NCBI RefSeq assembly: GCF_000987775.1 | Contig: NZ_LAHO01000006.1 | Coordinates: 1 to 64,000 of the forward strand | Direction of reading: 5' to 3' | From: Arsukibacterium ikkense | GTDB taxonomy: Bacteria > Pseudomonadota > Gammaproteobacteria > Enterobacterales > Alteromonadaceae | DNA: 64,000 bases | Part shown: one piece after another, positions 1-9,521 of the stretch | Layout: each line of letters opens with the position of its first letter | Numbering within the stretch: the first letter of the stretch is position 1 | Program-made: the position numbers and the translations under genes | Notes under the pieces: model-generated | Database searches by the model: none | What the model saw: only the letters and a program-made list of their open reading frames with translations | What the model was told of the DNA's origin: nothing

Positions 1-255
1 TGGATGGTGTGGTTGCTGCAACGCTTACGAAAAACTATATAAATTTTCGCGTATTTACTTGATGAAAAGTTTATAAACATGCAATTTCATTTTGATAAAG
101 TGTGGTTTTTAAAGCTCACGCTGCTCCGAGGCTCGCTTAACCTAGTTCTCTATTCTATGAAATAGTAATAAATTAACAGGAGAATTTGATGAGGGACGTT
201 TAGTTACCATATGCGAGTAGGATGCTGTCGCCGGCAACGTATAACTGGTCACTAT
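1..255. other. AT-rich flank left of the insertion sequence, no recognisable gene
   Basis: No convincing coding region is visible. One + frame stays open from about 43 to 168 and could encode a 28-residue peptide from an ATG at 79, but it resembles nothing I know. A good Shine-Dalgarno-like AGGAG at 178-182 precedes an ATG at 189, but that frame stops after four codons. The tract may be the remnant of a gene or leader interrupted by the IS256-type element immediately to the right. Confidence 0.4.
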
Positions 256-284
256 GAGAGTGTAAAAAAATCTGTGTAAGTGGC
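256..284 (+). repeat. IS256-type left terminal inverted repeat
   Basis: This 29-bp end begins GAGAGTG and finishes GTGTAAGTGGC. It pairs with 1534-1562 when reverse complemented, with the mismatches concentrated in the A/T-rich middle. Confidence 0.85.
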
Positions 285-315
285 ATTCTATCCATGTATT
301 TGAAAGGAATAAAGA

Positions 316-1527
316 ATGCCAGTATCAGACCAGCTTATCGATCAGTTATTAGCTGACTACAAATCCCCTGAAGACCTGCTTGGTGAGCAAGGTATCCTTA
401 AGCAGTTAACTAAGAAAATTGCTGAGCGTGCCCTTGAAGCTGAGATGGAGCAACATCTTGGTTATGCCAAACATGATGCTATCGGTAAGAATACCGGTAA
501 CTCACGCAATGGTAAAAGCCGTAAATCCGTACGCAGTATCCATGGCGATATCGAGCTTGAAACACCACGTGACCGCAACGGCAGCTTTGAGCCAAAGCTG
601 ATTAAGAAAGGCGAGAAACAACTCGGTGGCTTTGATGAGCGTATCGTTTCCTTGTATGCCAGAGGCATGTCTACCCGCGATATCCAGGCTCACTTTGAAG
701 AAGCTTACGGAGTTGAAGTCTCGCCGACTTTTATCTCCCAGGTAACGAATGCCGTATTAGACGAAGTGAAAGCCTGGCAACAGCGGCCACTGGCTCCGGT
801 GTATCCGATAGTCTATCTGGACTGTTTAGTCGTGCGTAGCCGTGATTCTGGCAGCATCCAGAATAAGTCTGTATACCTTGCCCTTGGTGTGAACACCGAT
901 GGCGAAAAAGAGCTGCTTGGCCTTTGGATAGCTCAGACCGAAGGCGCTAAGTTCTGGCTCTCGGTGATGAACGAACTGAAAAACCGGGGTGTGGAAGACA
1001 TCTTTATCGCCTGTGTTGATGGCCTAAAGGGTTTCCCTGATGCGATAGAAGCGGTTTACCCTAAAACGCAGATACAACTGTGTATCGTGCATCAAATCCG
1101 CAACAGCCTGCGCTTCGTCAGCTGGAAAGAGCGTAAAGCCGTCGCAGCAGATTTAAAAACCATTTATGGCGCAGCCACCCTGCAACAGGCAGAGCAGGCA
1201 CTGGAGCAGTTCGCCGAGACTTGGGATAATCAGCATCCTGGCATTAGCAAATCCTGGCGCGACAACTGGACGCGGCTCAGCGTGTTCTTCGACTATCCAC
1301 CGGAGATACGCAAAGTGATTTATACCACCAACGCCATCGAATCACTCAATGCCAGCCTGCGTCAGGTCACAAAGACCAGAAGGTCATTCCCCAGTGATGA
1401 TGCAGTACTGAAATTGCTATATCTGGCTTTACACCAGATTGCTAAAAAGTGGACAATGCCGCTACGAGATTGGAAGCCTGCCATGACGCAGTTTATGATT
1501 ATGTACGGTGACCGAGTATCGTTATGA
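316..1527 (+). CDS. IS256-family (mutator-type) transposase
   Basis: Transposase of 403 residues catalysing cut-and-paste or copy-out transposition of the surrounding element. The DDE catalytic triad is visible: Asp169 in YLDCLVV, Asp235 in CVDGLKGF and Glu342 in YTTNAIESLN, with the spacing typical of the mutator superfamily. The N-terminal 60-110 region is basic and likely holds the DNA-binding part. The ATG is preceded by GAAAGGAATAAAG, a good ribosome-binding site. Length is that of complete IS256 transposases and no frameshift is seen, so it is probably active. No passenger gene is present. Confidence 0.95.
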   Translation: MPVSDQLIDQLLADYKSPEDLLGEQGILKQLTKKIAERALEAEMEQHLGYAKHDAIGKNTGNSRNGKSRKSVRSIHGDIELETPRDRNGSFEPKLIKKGEKQLGGFDERIVSLYARGMSTRDIQAHFEEAYGVEVSPTFISQVTNAVLDEVKAWQQRPLAPVYPIVYLDCLVVRSRDSGSIQNKSVYLALGVNTDGEKELLGLWIAQTEGAKFWLSVMNELKNRGVEDIFIACVDGLKGFPDAIEAVYPKTQIQLCIVHQIRNSLRFVSWKERKAVAADLKTIYGAATLQQAEQALEQFAETWDNQHPGISKSWRDNWTRLSVFFDYPPEIRKVIYTTNAIESLNASLRQVTKTRRSFPSDDAVLKLLYLALHQIAKKWTMPLRDWKPAMTQFMIMYGDRVSL

Positions 1528-1533
1528 TAAACA

Positions 1534-1562
1534 GCCACTTACACAAAAGATTTTATAGTCTC
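1534..1562 (-). repeat. IS256-type right terminal inverted repeat
   Basis: This 29-bp end begins GCCACTTACAC just 6 bp after the transposase stop and ends TATAGTCTC. It is the partner of 256-284. Confidence 0.85.
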
Positions 1563-1570
1563 CTATTCGG

Positions 1571-1604
1571 CAACTTTACCTTTGTCTTTACATTTTAAAG
1601 TGTT
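1571..1604 (+). repeat. Imperfect direct repeat, copy 1
   Basis: About 34 bp sharing ACTTTAC, then TTTGTCTTTACAT, then AAAGTGTT with 1693-1730. The 88 bp between the copies contain an orphan terminator. Such a pair could be a duplicated attachment-like site beside ssb or simple AT-rich duplication. No integrase gene is present in the window to support the first idea. Confidence 0.5.
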
Positions 1605-1664
1605 CGATGTTATTGTAAAAGAACTAAAATTCCCTAAAAGGTAGACAACCCTCTCTTTAGAAGT

Positions 1665-1690
1665 AAGCCTCTAATTAAAGAGGCTTTTTT
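1665..1690 (+). terminator. Rho-independent terminator, orphan, + strand
   Basis: An 8-bp stem AAGCCTCT/AGAGGCTT with loop AATTAA is followed by a T run at 1685-1690. The T run is on the right, so it serves transcripts coming from the left, yet no gene remains there except the transposase. It may have belonged to a gene lost when the insertion sequence arrived. Confidence 0.75.
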
Positions 1691-1692
1691 CG

Positions 1693-1730
1693 ACTACTTT
1701 ACAATTTGTCTTTACATAACTAAAAGTGTT
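1693..1730 (+). repeat. Imperfect direct repeat, copy 2
   Basis: Second copy of the motif at 1571-1604, with a 2-bp insertion before AAAGTGTT. It ends 3 bp from the ssb stop codon. Confidence 0.5.
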
Positions 1731-1733
1731 AAG

Positions 1734-2330
1734 TCAAAACGGAATATCGTCATCAAAGTCGATGGGGGGTTCCATTGGCCGCTGTTGTTGCTGGGCGGGT
1801 TGCTGCGCAGGCTTCTGATAGCCGCCTTGCTGCGGTGCGGCCTGAGCCGGCGCTTGCTGGTAACCACCTTGCTGCGGTTGCTGATAACCACCACTTTGCT
1901 GTGCTGGCTGTTGCGCCGGTTGTTGTTGCGCCGGACGCTGGTAACCGCCCTGTTGACCGCCTGCCATGCCACCGCCCTGCTGCTGGCCATCACCGCGACC
2001 GTCGAGCATTTGCAGCTCGTTGGCAACAATTTCAGTGGTGTAACGTTCTATGCCGTCTTTGTCGGTCCACTTACGGGTTTTCAGTTTACCTTCAATATAC
2101 ACCTTGCTGCCTTTACGCAGGTATTCACCGGCAATTTCGGCCAGGCGCTGATAGATTACTACCCGGTGCCACTCAGTTTGCTCTTTTTTCTCGTTGGTGG
2201 CCTTGTCAGTCCAGCTTTCTGAGGTAGCGATAGTCATGTTGGCTACGGCACCGCCCTGCGGCATGTAACGCACTTCCGGGTCACCACCCAGATTGCCAAT
2301 TAAGATAACTTTGTTAATTCCACGCGCCAT
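1734..2330 (-). CDS. ssb: Single-stranded DNA-binding protein SSB
   Basis: Homotetrameric SSB that coats single-stranded DNA in replication, recombination and repair. Residues 1-110 form the OB fold, starting [20 protein letters not shown], followed by a long linker rich in Gln, Gly and Pro (about 115-185). The C-terminal acidic tip ends DFDDDIPF, the conserved peptide that docks partner proteins. The start chosen is the ATG at 2330 (MARGINKV), which has GGAGAAATCGC upstream and matches the family; an in-frame extension of 22 codons further upstream is non-conserved and overlaps yajR. It follows yajR by 19 bp, so the two are probably cotranscribed. Confidence 0.97.
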   Translation of the reverse strand: MARGINKVILIGNLGGDPEVRYMPQGGAVANMTIATSESWTDKATNEKKEQTEWHRVVIYQRLAEIAGEYLRKGSKVYIEGKLKTRKWTDKDGIERYTTEIVANELQMLDGRGDGQQQGGGMAGGQQGGYQRPAQQQPAQQPAQQSGGYQQPQQGGYQQAPAQAAPQQGGYQKPAQQPAQQQQRPMEPPIDFDDDIPF

Positions 2331-2349
2331 GCGATTTCTCCTGAAAAAA

Positions 2350-3714
2350 TTAGGGTTGGGCAATGCCAACCAATGACCGGGCCTGTGCCAGGTCAAATTG
2401 CTGCGAACTGACTTTTAAATAACAGCGTTGTTCAGCCAGTAAAATAGTCACTTCCTGCACCCCGCTTAAGGCCGCCAACTGGCTGGCCAGTGCGTTGGCC
2501 TCTTGCTCTGTGCCAACCTGCACCGCCAGCGACAAGCGCTGCGCCCGCGCGGGCACCAGCATGGTTCGGGCAATAAGCAGCCATATTAAACCAATACCGG
2601 CCAACACGGCAAACACCAATCCATAACTAAATTGCTGCGCGACTACACCACCAATCACGCCGCCGGCAAAGGCGCCGAAAAACTGACTGCTGGAATAAAT
2701 ACCCATAGCACTGCCGCGCTGTCCGGCTGGCGCCACCCTTGACACCATCGCTGGCAAACTGGCTTCTAAAAAATTAAAGCCAGTAAAAAACAGTAATAAG
2801 GCGGCAATTAACCACCACAAATCAGTGGCAACAAAAGCCAGTAACATAGCAATAATCAGCAGACTGATCGCCACTAAAAAATAACCTTTTTCCTGTTGCC
2901 GGCGCATAGCGATGATCATCATCGGTATCATCAACACAAAAGACATCAACAACACCGGCAAGTACACCTGCCAATGCTGATCGGCTGCCAGCTGGTATTG
3001 GCTAAGCAGCAGCGGCAGGGCGACAAACATAGCGGTTAGCATTAAATGTAGCAGCAATACGCCAATATCGAGCTGCAGTAACTGGCGGTGCTGCAGAATA
3101 TTAAGTAACGTTGCCGGCACGGCCAGCGTTTCTGCCGCCGGCGCTTTACTGACGCTTTTGGGCACCAGAAACGCTACTATTAACATGGCACAACAGGCCA
3201 GCACCGCAGTAAACCAGAACACACCGCTTAAACCGGCCCACTTGGCCAGCAGCGGCCCGGCGATCATCGCCAGCGCAAAAGATAAACCGATACTGGCGCC
3301 GATAATTGCCATCACTTTTGGCCGTTGCTCGTCGCGGGTCAGATCTGCCGCCAGCGCCAGCACCGCCCCGGCAATAGCGCCGGCCCCCTGTAAAATACGA
3401 CCGAAAGTCACCATATATACAGATTCAGCCAGCGCAGCCACTATCGAGCCTGCGGCAAACAACGCCAGGCCCAGCAGCATGACTTTATGCCGGCCAATCC
3501 GGTCAGATAACCAGCCAAATGGAATTTGCAGGATGGCCTGCGTCAGGCCGTAGGCGCCAATAGCCAGACCAATCCACAGCGGTGAGTAACCAACCAGCTC
3601 AGTGCCATACAGCGCAAACACTGGCAACAGCATAAACAGGCCCAGCATGCGGGTAGAGAAGACCAGCGCCAACGCCAGGGCGGCCCGTTTTTCAATAGGG
3701 TTCAGTTGATCCAT
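2350..3714 (-). CDS. yajR: MFS transporter, YajR type with C-terminal YAM domain
   Basis: Inner-membrane major facilitator of 454 residues, the length of E. coli YajR. Twelve hydrophobic segments cover residues 10-385, with the MFS loop signature near [14 protein letters not shown] (about residues 67-80). A soluble C-terminal tail of about 65 residues ([12 protein letters not shown] to LVGIAQP) looks like the ferredoxin-like YAM domain that marks this subfamily. Substrate is unknown; the family is presumed to export by proton antiport. It lies upstream of ssb on the same strand. I recall ssb, this MFS gene and uvrA being neighbours in Shewanella-type genomes. Confidence 0.85.
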   Translation of the reverse strand: MDQLNPIEKRAALALALVFSTRMLGLFMLLPVFALYGTELVGYSPLWIGLAIGAYGLTQAILQIPFGWLSDRIGRHKVMLLGLALFAAGSIVAALAESVYMVTFGRILQGAGAIAGAVLALAADLTRDEQRPKVMAIIGASIGLSFALAMIAGPLLAKWAGLSGVFWFTAVLACCAMLIVAFLVPKSVSKAPAAETLAVPATLLNILQHRQLLQLDIGVLLLHLMLTAMFVALPLLLSQYQLAADQHWQVYLPVLLMSFVLMIPMMIIAMRRQQEKGYFLVAISLLIIAMLLAFVATDLWWLIAALLLFFTGFNFLEASLPAMVSRVAPAGQRGSAMGIYSSSQFFGAFAGGVIGGVVAQQFSYGLVFAVLAGIGLIWLLIARTMLVPARAQRLSLAVQVGTEQEANALASQLAALSGVQEVTILLAEQRCYLKVSSQQFDLAQARSLVGIAQP

Positions 3715-3833
3715 TAATTTTTATTAACAGCCGAAATAAGCGCGCAAGTGTAGCATAGAACCCGCACGCTTTAACTGGATTTACCGCTGATTAGTCGGCT
3801 CTGCCCGATAATCTTTGCCCGCGGCAATAACAG

Positions 3834-5090
3834 TTATAATGAGTTGCTGGCTCGCAGGCTCTGCTGACGCAGCAAGCCTACCGACAGCAACAACAGACTC
3901 AGCGGCAATAAGCATAAATAGAACGCGGTCTGGCCATTAAAGTTGGCAAAAGTATAACCGGTAACAATAGAGCCGGTGGTACCCCCCAGCGCTGAAAACA
4001 CTACTATTAAACCCGTCATCGGCGCATGCTGCACCTTGGGCAGGGCACTTAAGATAACCGAATTAATTACCGGGTAAATCGGTGCCATAAACAGGCCAAT
4101 CAACGGAAATAAATAGGCTGCCAGCGGCGCACTGAATAAACTGACATCGGCAGCCACCTGTACGTTATGGGTTAACGGTAAGGTCAGTAAAATTAACGCT
4201 GCCATGCAGGCCAGGCAACTATTAAGCAACCAGTACCAGCTGACATGCTTTAACACCACGCCGGCCGCTAAGCGGCCAAGCGCCAGGCTGGCGGCAAAAA
4301 TACTGGTCAGCTGCACACTCAGCTGGTTGGGCAGGCTGAGCACCTCGTTATTAAAGGTGGGTAACCAGCTGCCAATGCCCTGCTCAATTAAAACATATAA
4401 AAAGGCCGATATCACAAACACAAATACCAGCGGCCGGTACACCAGCTTAATCATTGCCAGAAAGTCTTCTGCAGCATGGCTTACTTTAGGTAACTCCAAC
4501 TTGGGAAAGCGGGTGCTAAGCAACAGCAGCAGGTTCAGCGCTGACAACCCGGCCAGCCACCAGTACACCTGCAACCAACCGGCAGATTGCGGCGCCGCCG
4601 GGTCCATAAAGGCCGCGAATACCCAATAACCGCTAAGTACACCCAGCATAAAGAAGCCTTCGATAAAATTCAGTAACGAAGCATGCTCGGCATTGCTGCG
4701 GGTAACCACGCCAATGCTGGCATACACCGATACCTTTACTAAGGCAAAACTGGCCCCTACGGTTAAAAACAGTAATTTGGTGGTGAGAAACGCCGGCAGC
4801 AGCGGCATCGCCAGACAGGCCAGGGTTACCAGGCTAACGCCAATCAGCATGGCATTTTTATAGCCCAGCCGCGGTAACCAGGCCGCAATTAAAAACGACA
4901 CTATGGCAATCGGGATATCTTTAAAGCCCTCTAATACACTGGCCGCTTCTTTGGTTATCTGGTAGGTGTGGATGACCTGTAAAATTACGGTACCCACGCT
5001 GTTTAGCAGTATGGCAAAAACAAAGTAGGTCAGCAGTAACGCCAGTTTAATTCTGAGTGTTGCCATGGTTTTATTCTCATTATCAGACAC
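3834..5090 (-). CDS. MFS sugar transporter of the alpha-glucoside cluster
   Basis: Twelve-helix major facilitator of about 418 residues in the inner membrane. It diverges from the GH65 phosphorylase gene across a shared LacI-type palindrome, so it most likely imports the disaccharide that GH65 cleaves. Substrate is inferred only from context. The frame opens with GTG at 5090 (MSDNENKT). An ATG at 5066 (MATLRIK) with GAG 9 nt upstream is an equally plausible start. It is not closely similar to the yajR-type neighbour and lacks a C-terminal soluble domain. Confidence 0.8.
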   Translation of the reverse strand: MSDNENKTMATLRIKLALLLTYFVFAILLNSVGTVILQVIHTYQITKEAASVLEGFKDIPIAIVSFLIAAWLPRLGYKNAMLIGVSLVTLACLAMPLLPAFLTTKLLFLTVGASFALVKVSVYASIGVVTRSNAEHASLLNFIEGFFMLGVLSGYWVFAAFMDPAAPQSAGWLQVYWWLAGLSALNLLLLLSTRFPKLELPKVSHAAEDFLAMIKLVYRPLVFVFVISAFLYVLIEQGIGSWLPTFNNEVLSLPNQLSVQLTSIFAASLALGRLAAGVVLKHVSWYWLLNSCLACMAALILLTLPLTHNVQVAADVSLFSAPLAAYLFPLIGLFMAPIYPVINSVILSALPKVQHAPMTGLIVVFSALGGTTGSIVTGYTFANFNGQTAFYLCLLPLSLLLLSVGLLRQQSLRASNSL

Positions 5091-5153
5091 TGCCTGTTAG
5101 CAGTTGTTGGTTTTTTACCCTGTTGTCACCGACTATACAATGTTTTAATTACC

Positions 5154-5195
5154 AATTGCAATCGATTGCAATTGCAATTTAAATCCGTGTATAGT
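5154..5195 (+). promoter_or_regulatory. LacI-type operator over the GH65 promoter
   Basis: A perfect 20-bp palindrome, AATTGCAATCGATTGCAATT (5154-5173), overlaps a second palindrome TTGCAATTGCAA (5166-5177). A plausible sigma-70 promoter for GH65 uses TTGCAA at 5166-5171 as -35 and TATAGT at 5190-5195 as -10 with an 18-bp spacer, so a bound repressor would cover the -35 box. The same core, TGCAATCGATTGCA, recurs at 9554-9567 before the receptor gene. The LacI gene at 8357-9388 is the obvious cognate regulator. Confidence 0.8.
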
Positions 5196-5227
5196 GCCAA
5201 TATTGCACCTTGCGACGAGGAATACTG

Positions 5228-7558
5228 ATGACAAGCCAAGCTGATTTAACCAAAGCATTGGGGGTGGCCGACTGGCAGCTGTCGGATGATAGCTATACCC
5301 CAGAGCTGCATATGCTAAAAGAAACTTTGCTTAGCCTGGGTAACGGCTATATTGGCAGCCGCGGCAGCTTTGATGAAGCCCTGCCTGCAGGCGTAAACCA
5401 CTGTGAAGGCACTTACCTGAACGGCGTTTACAGCAGCGAGCCAATCACTTATGGCGAAAGCGCCTATGGCTTTGCCCGTAACAACCATAAAATGCTGCAG
5501 GTTGCCAATGGCAAAGTACTGCAACTGACGGTAGATGGTGAAACAGTGACTATCGGTGGTGCCGTTAACCACAAGCGCCAGCTGGATTTACAAACGGGCG
5601 TGTTGCAGCGGCGATGGCAGTGGCAAAGCAGCCAGGGCAAAGTGCTGCAACTGCACAGCCGCCGTTTTGTTTCCCAGGCAAACCCACATTTACTGGCGAT
5701 AGAACTTAGCATTAGCGCGCTGAATTTCAGTGGTGATATTCAGCTTGATAGCCTGCTGGACGCCGGCTATCCCGGTTTTCAGAAAAAAGATGACCCGCGG
5801 GTCGGTGTGATGTCGATAGCCGACAGCCTGAGCTTGCTACAACAGCACTGTGACAGTACGCAAGCCCTGATGTTGCACCAGGCGCATGGCAGTGGCAGCA
5901 TAGTAACTGCAGCCATGGGCCATCAATTACCAGCCAATGCCAGATGGTTGGCCAATAAATGCACAGCGCAATGCATCAGCCAGCAATTTCAGTTAAGCCT
6001 GACTGAAGGCGAGCCGCTAACGCTGCATAAGCTGGTGGTGTATTGCCATGCCGCTGCCGATACAGCGAGCGAGCTACTGCAACAACAGGCCAGTAGCTTG
6101 TTACAGCACGCCTGTAGCCAGAGCTTTGCCAGCCAGTTAGCCGCACACCAACAGTACTGGAGCGATTTCTGGCAGCAGGCGGATGTAAAAATTGGCGGCG
6201 ACACTGCGCTGCAACAAGGGATCCGCTTTAACTTATTCAGCCTGGCCCAGGCGGCCGGGCGCAATGGTAAAAGCAACATTGGCGCCAAGGGTTTAAGCGG
6301 CCCGGGCTATGACGGCCATTACTTCTGGGACACCGAAATTTACGTGGTACCGGTACTGAGCCTGACCCAGCCCGATACCGCCCGCCAACTCCTGACGCAT
6401 CGCTACAGCCAGCTCGACGCTGCGCGGCAGCGTGCCCGGCAAATGTCTCACCAGCGCGGCGCTTTGTATCCATGGCGTACCATTGGTGGTGAAGAATGCT
6501 CGGCTTATTTTCCGGCGGGCACGGCGCAGTATCATATTAACGCTGCCATTGCCTATGCTATTCGCAGCTACTATCTGGCGAGTGCCGATAGCCATTTTAT
6601 CCGCGAGATGGGAGCTGAAATGCTGCTGGAAACCAGCCGGCTGTGGCTGGAGCTGGGCTTTTTTAATCCGCGCCACGCTAACCGCTTTGAAATTCATCAG
6701 GTTACCGGCCCGGATGAATACACCGCGCTGGTGAATAATAATTTCTACACTAATGCCATGGTGCAGCTGCAACTGGAGTTCAGCCTGCAAATTTTTGCTG
6801 AGTATCCAGAGCTAAAAACAAAATTTGCGTTAAGCGACAGCGAGCTGGCAAGTTGGCAGCGCGCTGCCGCCAACATGTACCTGCCGTATGACAGCGAGCT
6901 GGCAGTGCAGGCGCAGGATGACAGTTTTCTCAGCAAAAAACCGTGGGATTTTGCCACTACACCAGGCGATAAATTCCCACTGTTACTGCACTTTCACCCG
7001 CTGGTGATTTACCGGCATCAGGTGTTAAAACAAGCCGATACAGTGCTGGCCAACGTACTGCTGGATAACCGGATAAGCCCGGCGCAAAAAGCGCGCGACT
7101 TAGCCTACTACGAACCGCTTACCACCCATGATTCCAGCTTGTCGGGTTGTATTCACAGCATTGCTTTTGCCGAGACGGGTAACACCGGGCAGGCGCAGCG
7201 CTTTTTCGGTGACTCGGCCCGGATGGATCTGGATAACCACCACGGCAATACCGAGGTGGGCGTGCATATTGCCTGCATGGCTGGCAGCTGGCTGTCGCTG
7301 GTAATGGGCTTTGCCGGTTTGCGGGTGCGTAGCGACGGTTTATATTTTCAGCCACGCTTACCACAGGCCATTCCTGAACTGGATTTCCGGCTGTGCTATC
7401 AGGGCCGGGTATTGCAAGTCAGTTTAACCAAACAACAGGCGTGCTATCAGTTGCACTCTGGCGCCCCCCTTACCCTGCACCATGCGAATCAACCGTTGCA
7501 GCTCAGCGTTGGCGCGCCGGTGCAGTGCAGCATAGTTGCATTGAATGAGGATCTCTGA
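5228..7558 (+). CDS. Glycoside hydrolase family 65 alpha-glucoside phosphorylase
   Basis: Cytoplasmic inverting phosphorylase (776 residues) that would split an alpha-glucobiose with phosphate to beta-glucose 1-phosphate and glucose. The GH65 catalytic acid is Glu497 in VTGPDEYTALVNNNFYTN, and the phosphate-binding stretch TTHDSSLSG is around residue 634. The family includes maltose, trehalose, kojibiose and nigerose phosphorylases, and the sequence alone does not let me choose. The downstream beta-phosphoglucomutase fits a beta-glucose 1-phosphate product. The ATG at 5228 is chosen because CGAGGAATACTG precedes it; an upstream TTG at 5210 would place the ribosome-binding site inside the gene. 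Confidence 0.9.
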   Translation: MTSQADLTKALGVADWQLSDDSYTPELHMLKETLLSLGNGYIGSRGSFDEALPAGVNHCEGTYLNGVYSSEPITYGESAYGFARNNHKMLQVANGKVLQLTVDGETVTIGGAVNHKRQLDLQTGVLQRRWQWQSSQGKVLQLHSRRFVSQANPHLLAIELSISALNFSGDIQLDSLLDAGYPGFQKKDDPRVGVMSIADSLSLLQQHCDSTQALMLHQAHGSGSIVTAAMGHQLPANARWLANKCTAQCISQQFQLSLTEGEPLTLHKLVVYCHAAADTASELLQQQASSLLQHACSQSFASQLAAHQQYWSDFWQQADVKIGGDTALQQGIRFNLFSLAQAAGRNGKSNIGAKGLSGPGYDGHYFWDTEIYVVPVLSLTQPDTARQLLTHRYSQLDAARQRARQMSHQRGALYPWRTIGGEECSAYFPAGTAQYHINAAIAYAIRSYYLASADSHFIREMGAEMLLETSRLWLELGFFNPRHANRFEIHQVTGPDEYTALVNNNFYTNAMVQLQLEFSLQIFAEYPELKTKFALSDSELASWQRAAANMYLPYDSELAVQAQDDSFLSKKPWDFATTPGDKFPLLLHFHPLVIYRHQVLKQADTVLANVLLDNRISPAQKARDLAYYEPLTTHDSSLSGCIHSIAFAETGNTGQAQRFFGDSARMDLDNHHGNTEVGVHIACMAGSWLSLVMGFAGLRVRSDGLYFQPRLPQAIPELDFRLCYQGRVLQVSLTKQQACYQLHSGAPLTLHHANQPLQLSVGAPVQCSIVALNEDL

Positions 7559-7559
7559 G

Positions 7560-8207
7560 ATGACGATAAAAGCCGTTATTTTTGACCTGGACGGAGTATT
7601 AACTGACACCGCCCACTATCATTTCCAGGCCTGGCAAGCTTTAGCGCACGAGCTAGGCATCAGCTTTACTGAGCAGGATAATGAACAGCTAAAAGGGGTA
7701 GATCGCTTAGGCTCACTGCGCTGGATTTTACAACAAGCCCAGCGGCAACTGAGCCCTGAGGAAGAAACCCGGCTAATGCAGCAGAAAAACGCTCATTATC
7801 TGGAGCTGATTGCCCATATGAGTCCGGCCGATTTATTCGCCGGGGTGCAGCCGTTATTTACTGAGCTGCGCCAGCATGGCATTAAAATTGGCCTGGCCTC
7901 GGCCAGTAAAAACGCCGCTATGGTGGTAGAGCGCTTAGGTATCGCCAACCAGTTTGATTATATTGCCGATGCTAATGATGTAGTTAACAGTAAGCCAGAC
8001 CCGGAAGTGTTTTTACTGGCCGCCACAGGCCTGGGGGTAGCAACAACGCACTGCATTGGCGTGGAAGATGCGGTGGCCGGTGTCGAGGCGATTAACGCCG
8101 CCGGGATGACAGCGATAGGCATTGGCGAGCCAAGTGTGCTTAATAGAGCAATTAAGGTTTATCCCTCAATACAAAAATTAAAGTTAACCGATCTCCTGAA
8201 ACTATGA
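7560..8207 (+). CDS. pgmB: Beta-phosphoglucomutase
   Basis: HAD-superfamily phosphomutase of 215 residues converting beta-glucose 1-phosphate to glucose 6-phosphate, the step after GH65 phosphorolysis. The nucleophile motif FDLDGVLTD gives Asp9 and Asp11, and the cap region holds GVDRLGSLRWIL, typical of beta-PGM. The later HAD motifs LASASKN, KPDPEVFL and VEDAVAGVEA are all present. The start ATG at 7560 lies 1 bp after the GH65 stop, so the two are translationally linked. An earlier in-frame start inside GH65 adds five unconserved residues. Confidence 0.93.
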   Translation: MTIKAVIFDLDGVLTDTAHYHFQAWQALAHELGISFTEQDNEQLKGVDRLGSLRWILQQAQRQLSPEEETRLMQQKNAHYLELIAHMSPADLFAGVQPLFTELRQHGIKIGLASASKNAAMVVERLGIANQFDYIADANDVVNSKPDPEVFLLAATGLGVATTHCIGVEDAVAGVEAINAAGMTAIGIGEPSVLNRAIKVYPSIQKLKLTDLLKL

Positions 8208-8227
8208 CACACACTTAAGCGAGTGGC

Positions 8228-8303
8228 GGTTAGCTTTGCTGACGGGGCGCCACAGGCGTCAGCCCGAGCGAGTTGCTGTGGCGAGCCCGGCGGCAATGGT
8301 AAC
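8228..8303 (-). repeat. Structured interspersed repeat, copy 1 (minus orientation)
   Basis: A 76-bp intergenic element between the convergent pgmB and lacI-type genes. It forms a perfect 8-bp stem CGCCACAG (8248-8255) with CTGTGGCG (8276-8283). Read on the minus strand it aligns with 12052-12144, sharing the tract GGCTCGCCA-(C/G)-AGCAACTCG. Its ends carry GGTTA-like and GTAAC-like sequence. It has no T run, so it is not a standard terminator. It could be a REP/MITE-like element or a structured RNA. Confidence 0.55.
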
Positions 8304-8356
8304 GCAAGCCACGACCAGGTTGAGATCGGCCCAACAGGTATTCCATTCTTTCGTCT

Positions 8357-9388
8357 TTAAGTGCTGTTTCGCAAACTGGACTGGCGATCTACCAACTTAA
8401 CCGGCAGCAGCTGCGATGCAGCCTTGCCGCCGTTAATCCGGCTTAACAATTGTGCCACCAGCAACTGACCGCCGGCGTGGGTATCCTGCTTTACCGTGGT
8501 CAGTGACGGCGTGCAGTACGCCGACATGGCAATATCATCAAAACCGACGATGGCCACCTGCTGCGGCACCTTTATGCCATGCTCCAGCAGGGCTTTCATC
8601 GCCCCCATGGCAATGGCATCACTGGCCGCAAAAATGCCATCCAAACTCGATAACTGACTAAATAACGCCTGCTGGGTCTGCAAATAACCAGCCTGGGCAG
8701 TAAAGTCAGTATTCAGCTGTAAAGCTGGCTCGGCTTTAATATTGGCGGCTTGCAGCGCATCCTGATACCCCAGGTAACGCATTTCAATTTCGGTATGGCG
8801 AATATCGCCTAAAAAGGCAATACGCTGACAGCCCTGTTTCACTAAATGAGCCACCGCCTGCTGCGCGCCCTGGCGGTTGTCTGAGCCTATTACCGGGTAT
8901 GGCTCAGTGCCGGTGGTGGCACCCCACACGACAAAAGGCACCCCGGCGGCGGCCAACTGGTCTACCCGCGCATCATGCTCGCCCTGGCCAATGACGATCA
9001 GGCCATCGGCGCGCTTCGAGTCAAAATAGTAGCTGCGCCAGTCTTTGTCAGTGGTTTTGCTGGTGCTCAGCAGCATATCGTAACCTTTGGCGGTGAGCTC
9101 ATCGGCAATCACCCCCAGAATATCCAGTAAGAAGGGGTCACTAATCGCCTGTTGGGTTTTGGCATCAAATAAAATAATTACCGCTATGGTGTGGCTTTTC
9201 TGGGTGCGCAAACTGCGCGCCGTAGCATTCACCTTAAACTGATGATCAGCGGCAATTTGCTGCACTTTTTGCCGGGTTTGGGCGTTAATTACCGGGTTAT
9301 CGCGCAAAGCACGCGAGGCAGTAGATTCTGATACGCCGGCCAGTCTGGCAATGTCGGCCAGGGTCATTACTTTTGCCGCTTGTTTCAT
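8357..9388 (-). CDS. LacI-family transcriptional regulator of the alpha-glucoside cluster
   Basis: Cytoplasmic repressor of about 343 residues. The N-terminal helix-turn-helix reads [20 protein letters not shown] (about residues 9-28), followed by the hinge and a periplasmic-binding-protein-like sensor domain with the C-terminal [11 protein letters not shown] signature. It sits between pgmB and the TonB receptor, divergent from the receptor, and palindromes matching LacI operators occupy both divergent promoter regions. It probably senses a sugar or sugar phosphate from the pathway. The ATG at 9388 (MKQAAKV) has GGA 8 nt upstream; the ATG at 9397 adds three residues. Confidence 0.9.
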   Translation of the reverse strand: MKQAAKVMTLADIARLAGVSESTASRALRDNPVINAQTRQKVQQIAADHQFKVNATARSLRTQKSHTIAVIILFDAKTQQAISDPFLLDILGVIADELTAKGYDMLLSTSKTTDKDWRSYYFDSKRADGLIVIGQGEHDARVDQLAAAGVPFVVWGATTGTEPYPVIGSDNRQGAQQAVAHLVKQGCQRIAFLGDIRHTEIEMRYLGYQDALQAANIKAEPALQLNTDFTAQAGYLQTQQALFSQLSSLDGIFAASDAIAMGAMKALLEHGIKVPQQVAIVGFDDIAMSAYCTPSLTTVKQDTHAGGQLLVAQLLSRINGGKAASQLLPVKLVDRQSSLRNST

Positions 9389-9521
9389 CACATACATCCA
9401 TTGGTCTATCTGGCGGTAAGCTGTGCCATTCTGGTTACCATCATGCCCTAAGCTTATGGCCGGAGCAACGGCTGCTGAAAGTTGAATATATAAAGCTGCA
9501 GTTTAATGCCAAATAAGTCTA

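Larger units (their letters stand above)
256..1562 (+). mobile_element. IS256-family insertion sequence, complete
   Basis: A 1307-bp element bounded by imperfect 29-bp terminal inverted repeats and carrying one full-length transposase gene, which is the size and layout expected of IS256-family elements. The inner 11 bases of the two ends (GTGTAAGTGGC) are identical. IS256 members usually duplicate 8-9 bp of target. Here only a 4-bp CTAT abuts both ends (252-255 and 1563-1566), so the insertion is either old or its flanks have been rearranged. It lies just outside the 3' end of ssb and disrupts no gene that I can recognise. Confidence 0.9.

Noticed and set aside
252..1566. CTAT on both sides of the IS256 element as its target-site duplication.
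   Set aside because: Only 4 bp match, whereas IS256-family elements usually create 8-9 bp. Coincidence is likely.
1775..2227. Long open frames on the + strand opposite ssb (Ala- or Leu-rich).
   Set aside because: They arise from the Gln/Gly/Pro-rich linker codons of ssb read backwards, have no ribosome-binding site and resemble no protein family.
8238..8263. Stem GCTGACG/CGTCAGC after pgmB as a terminator.
   Set aside because: There is no T run on either strand. It is better explained as an alternative pairing inside the interspersed repeat.
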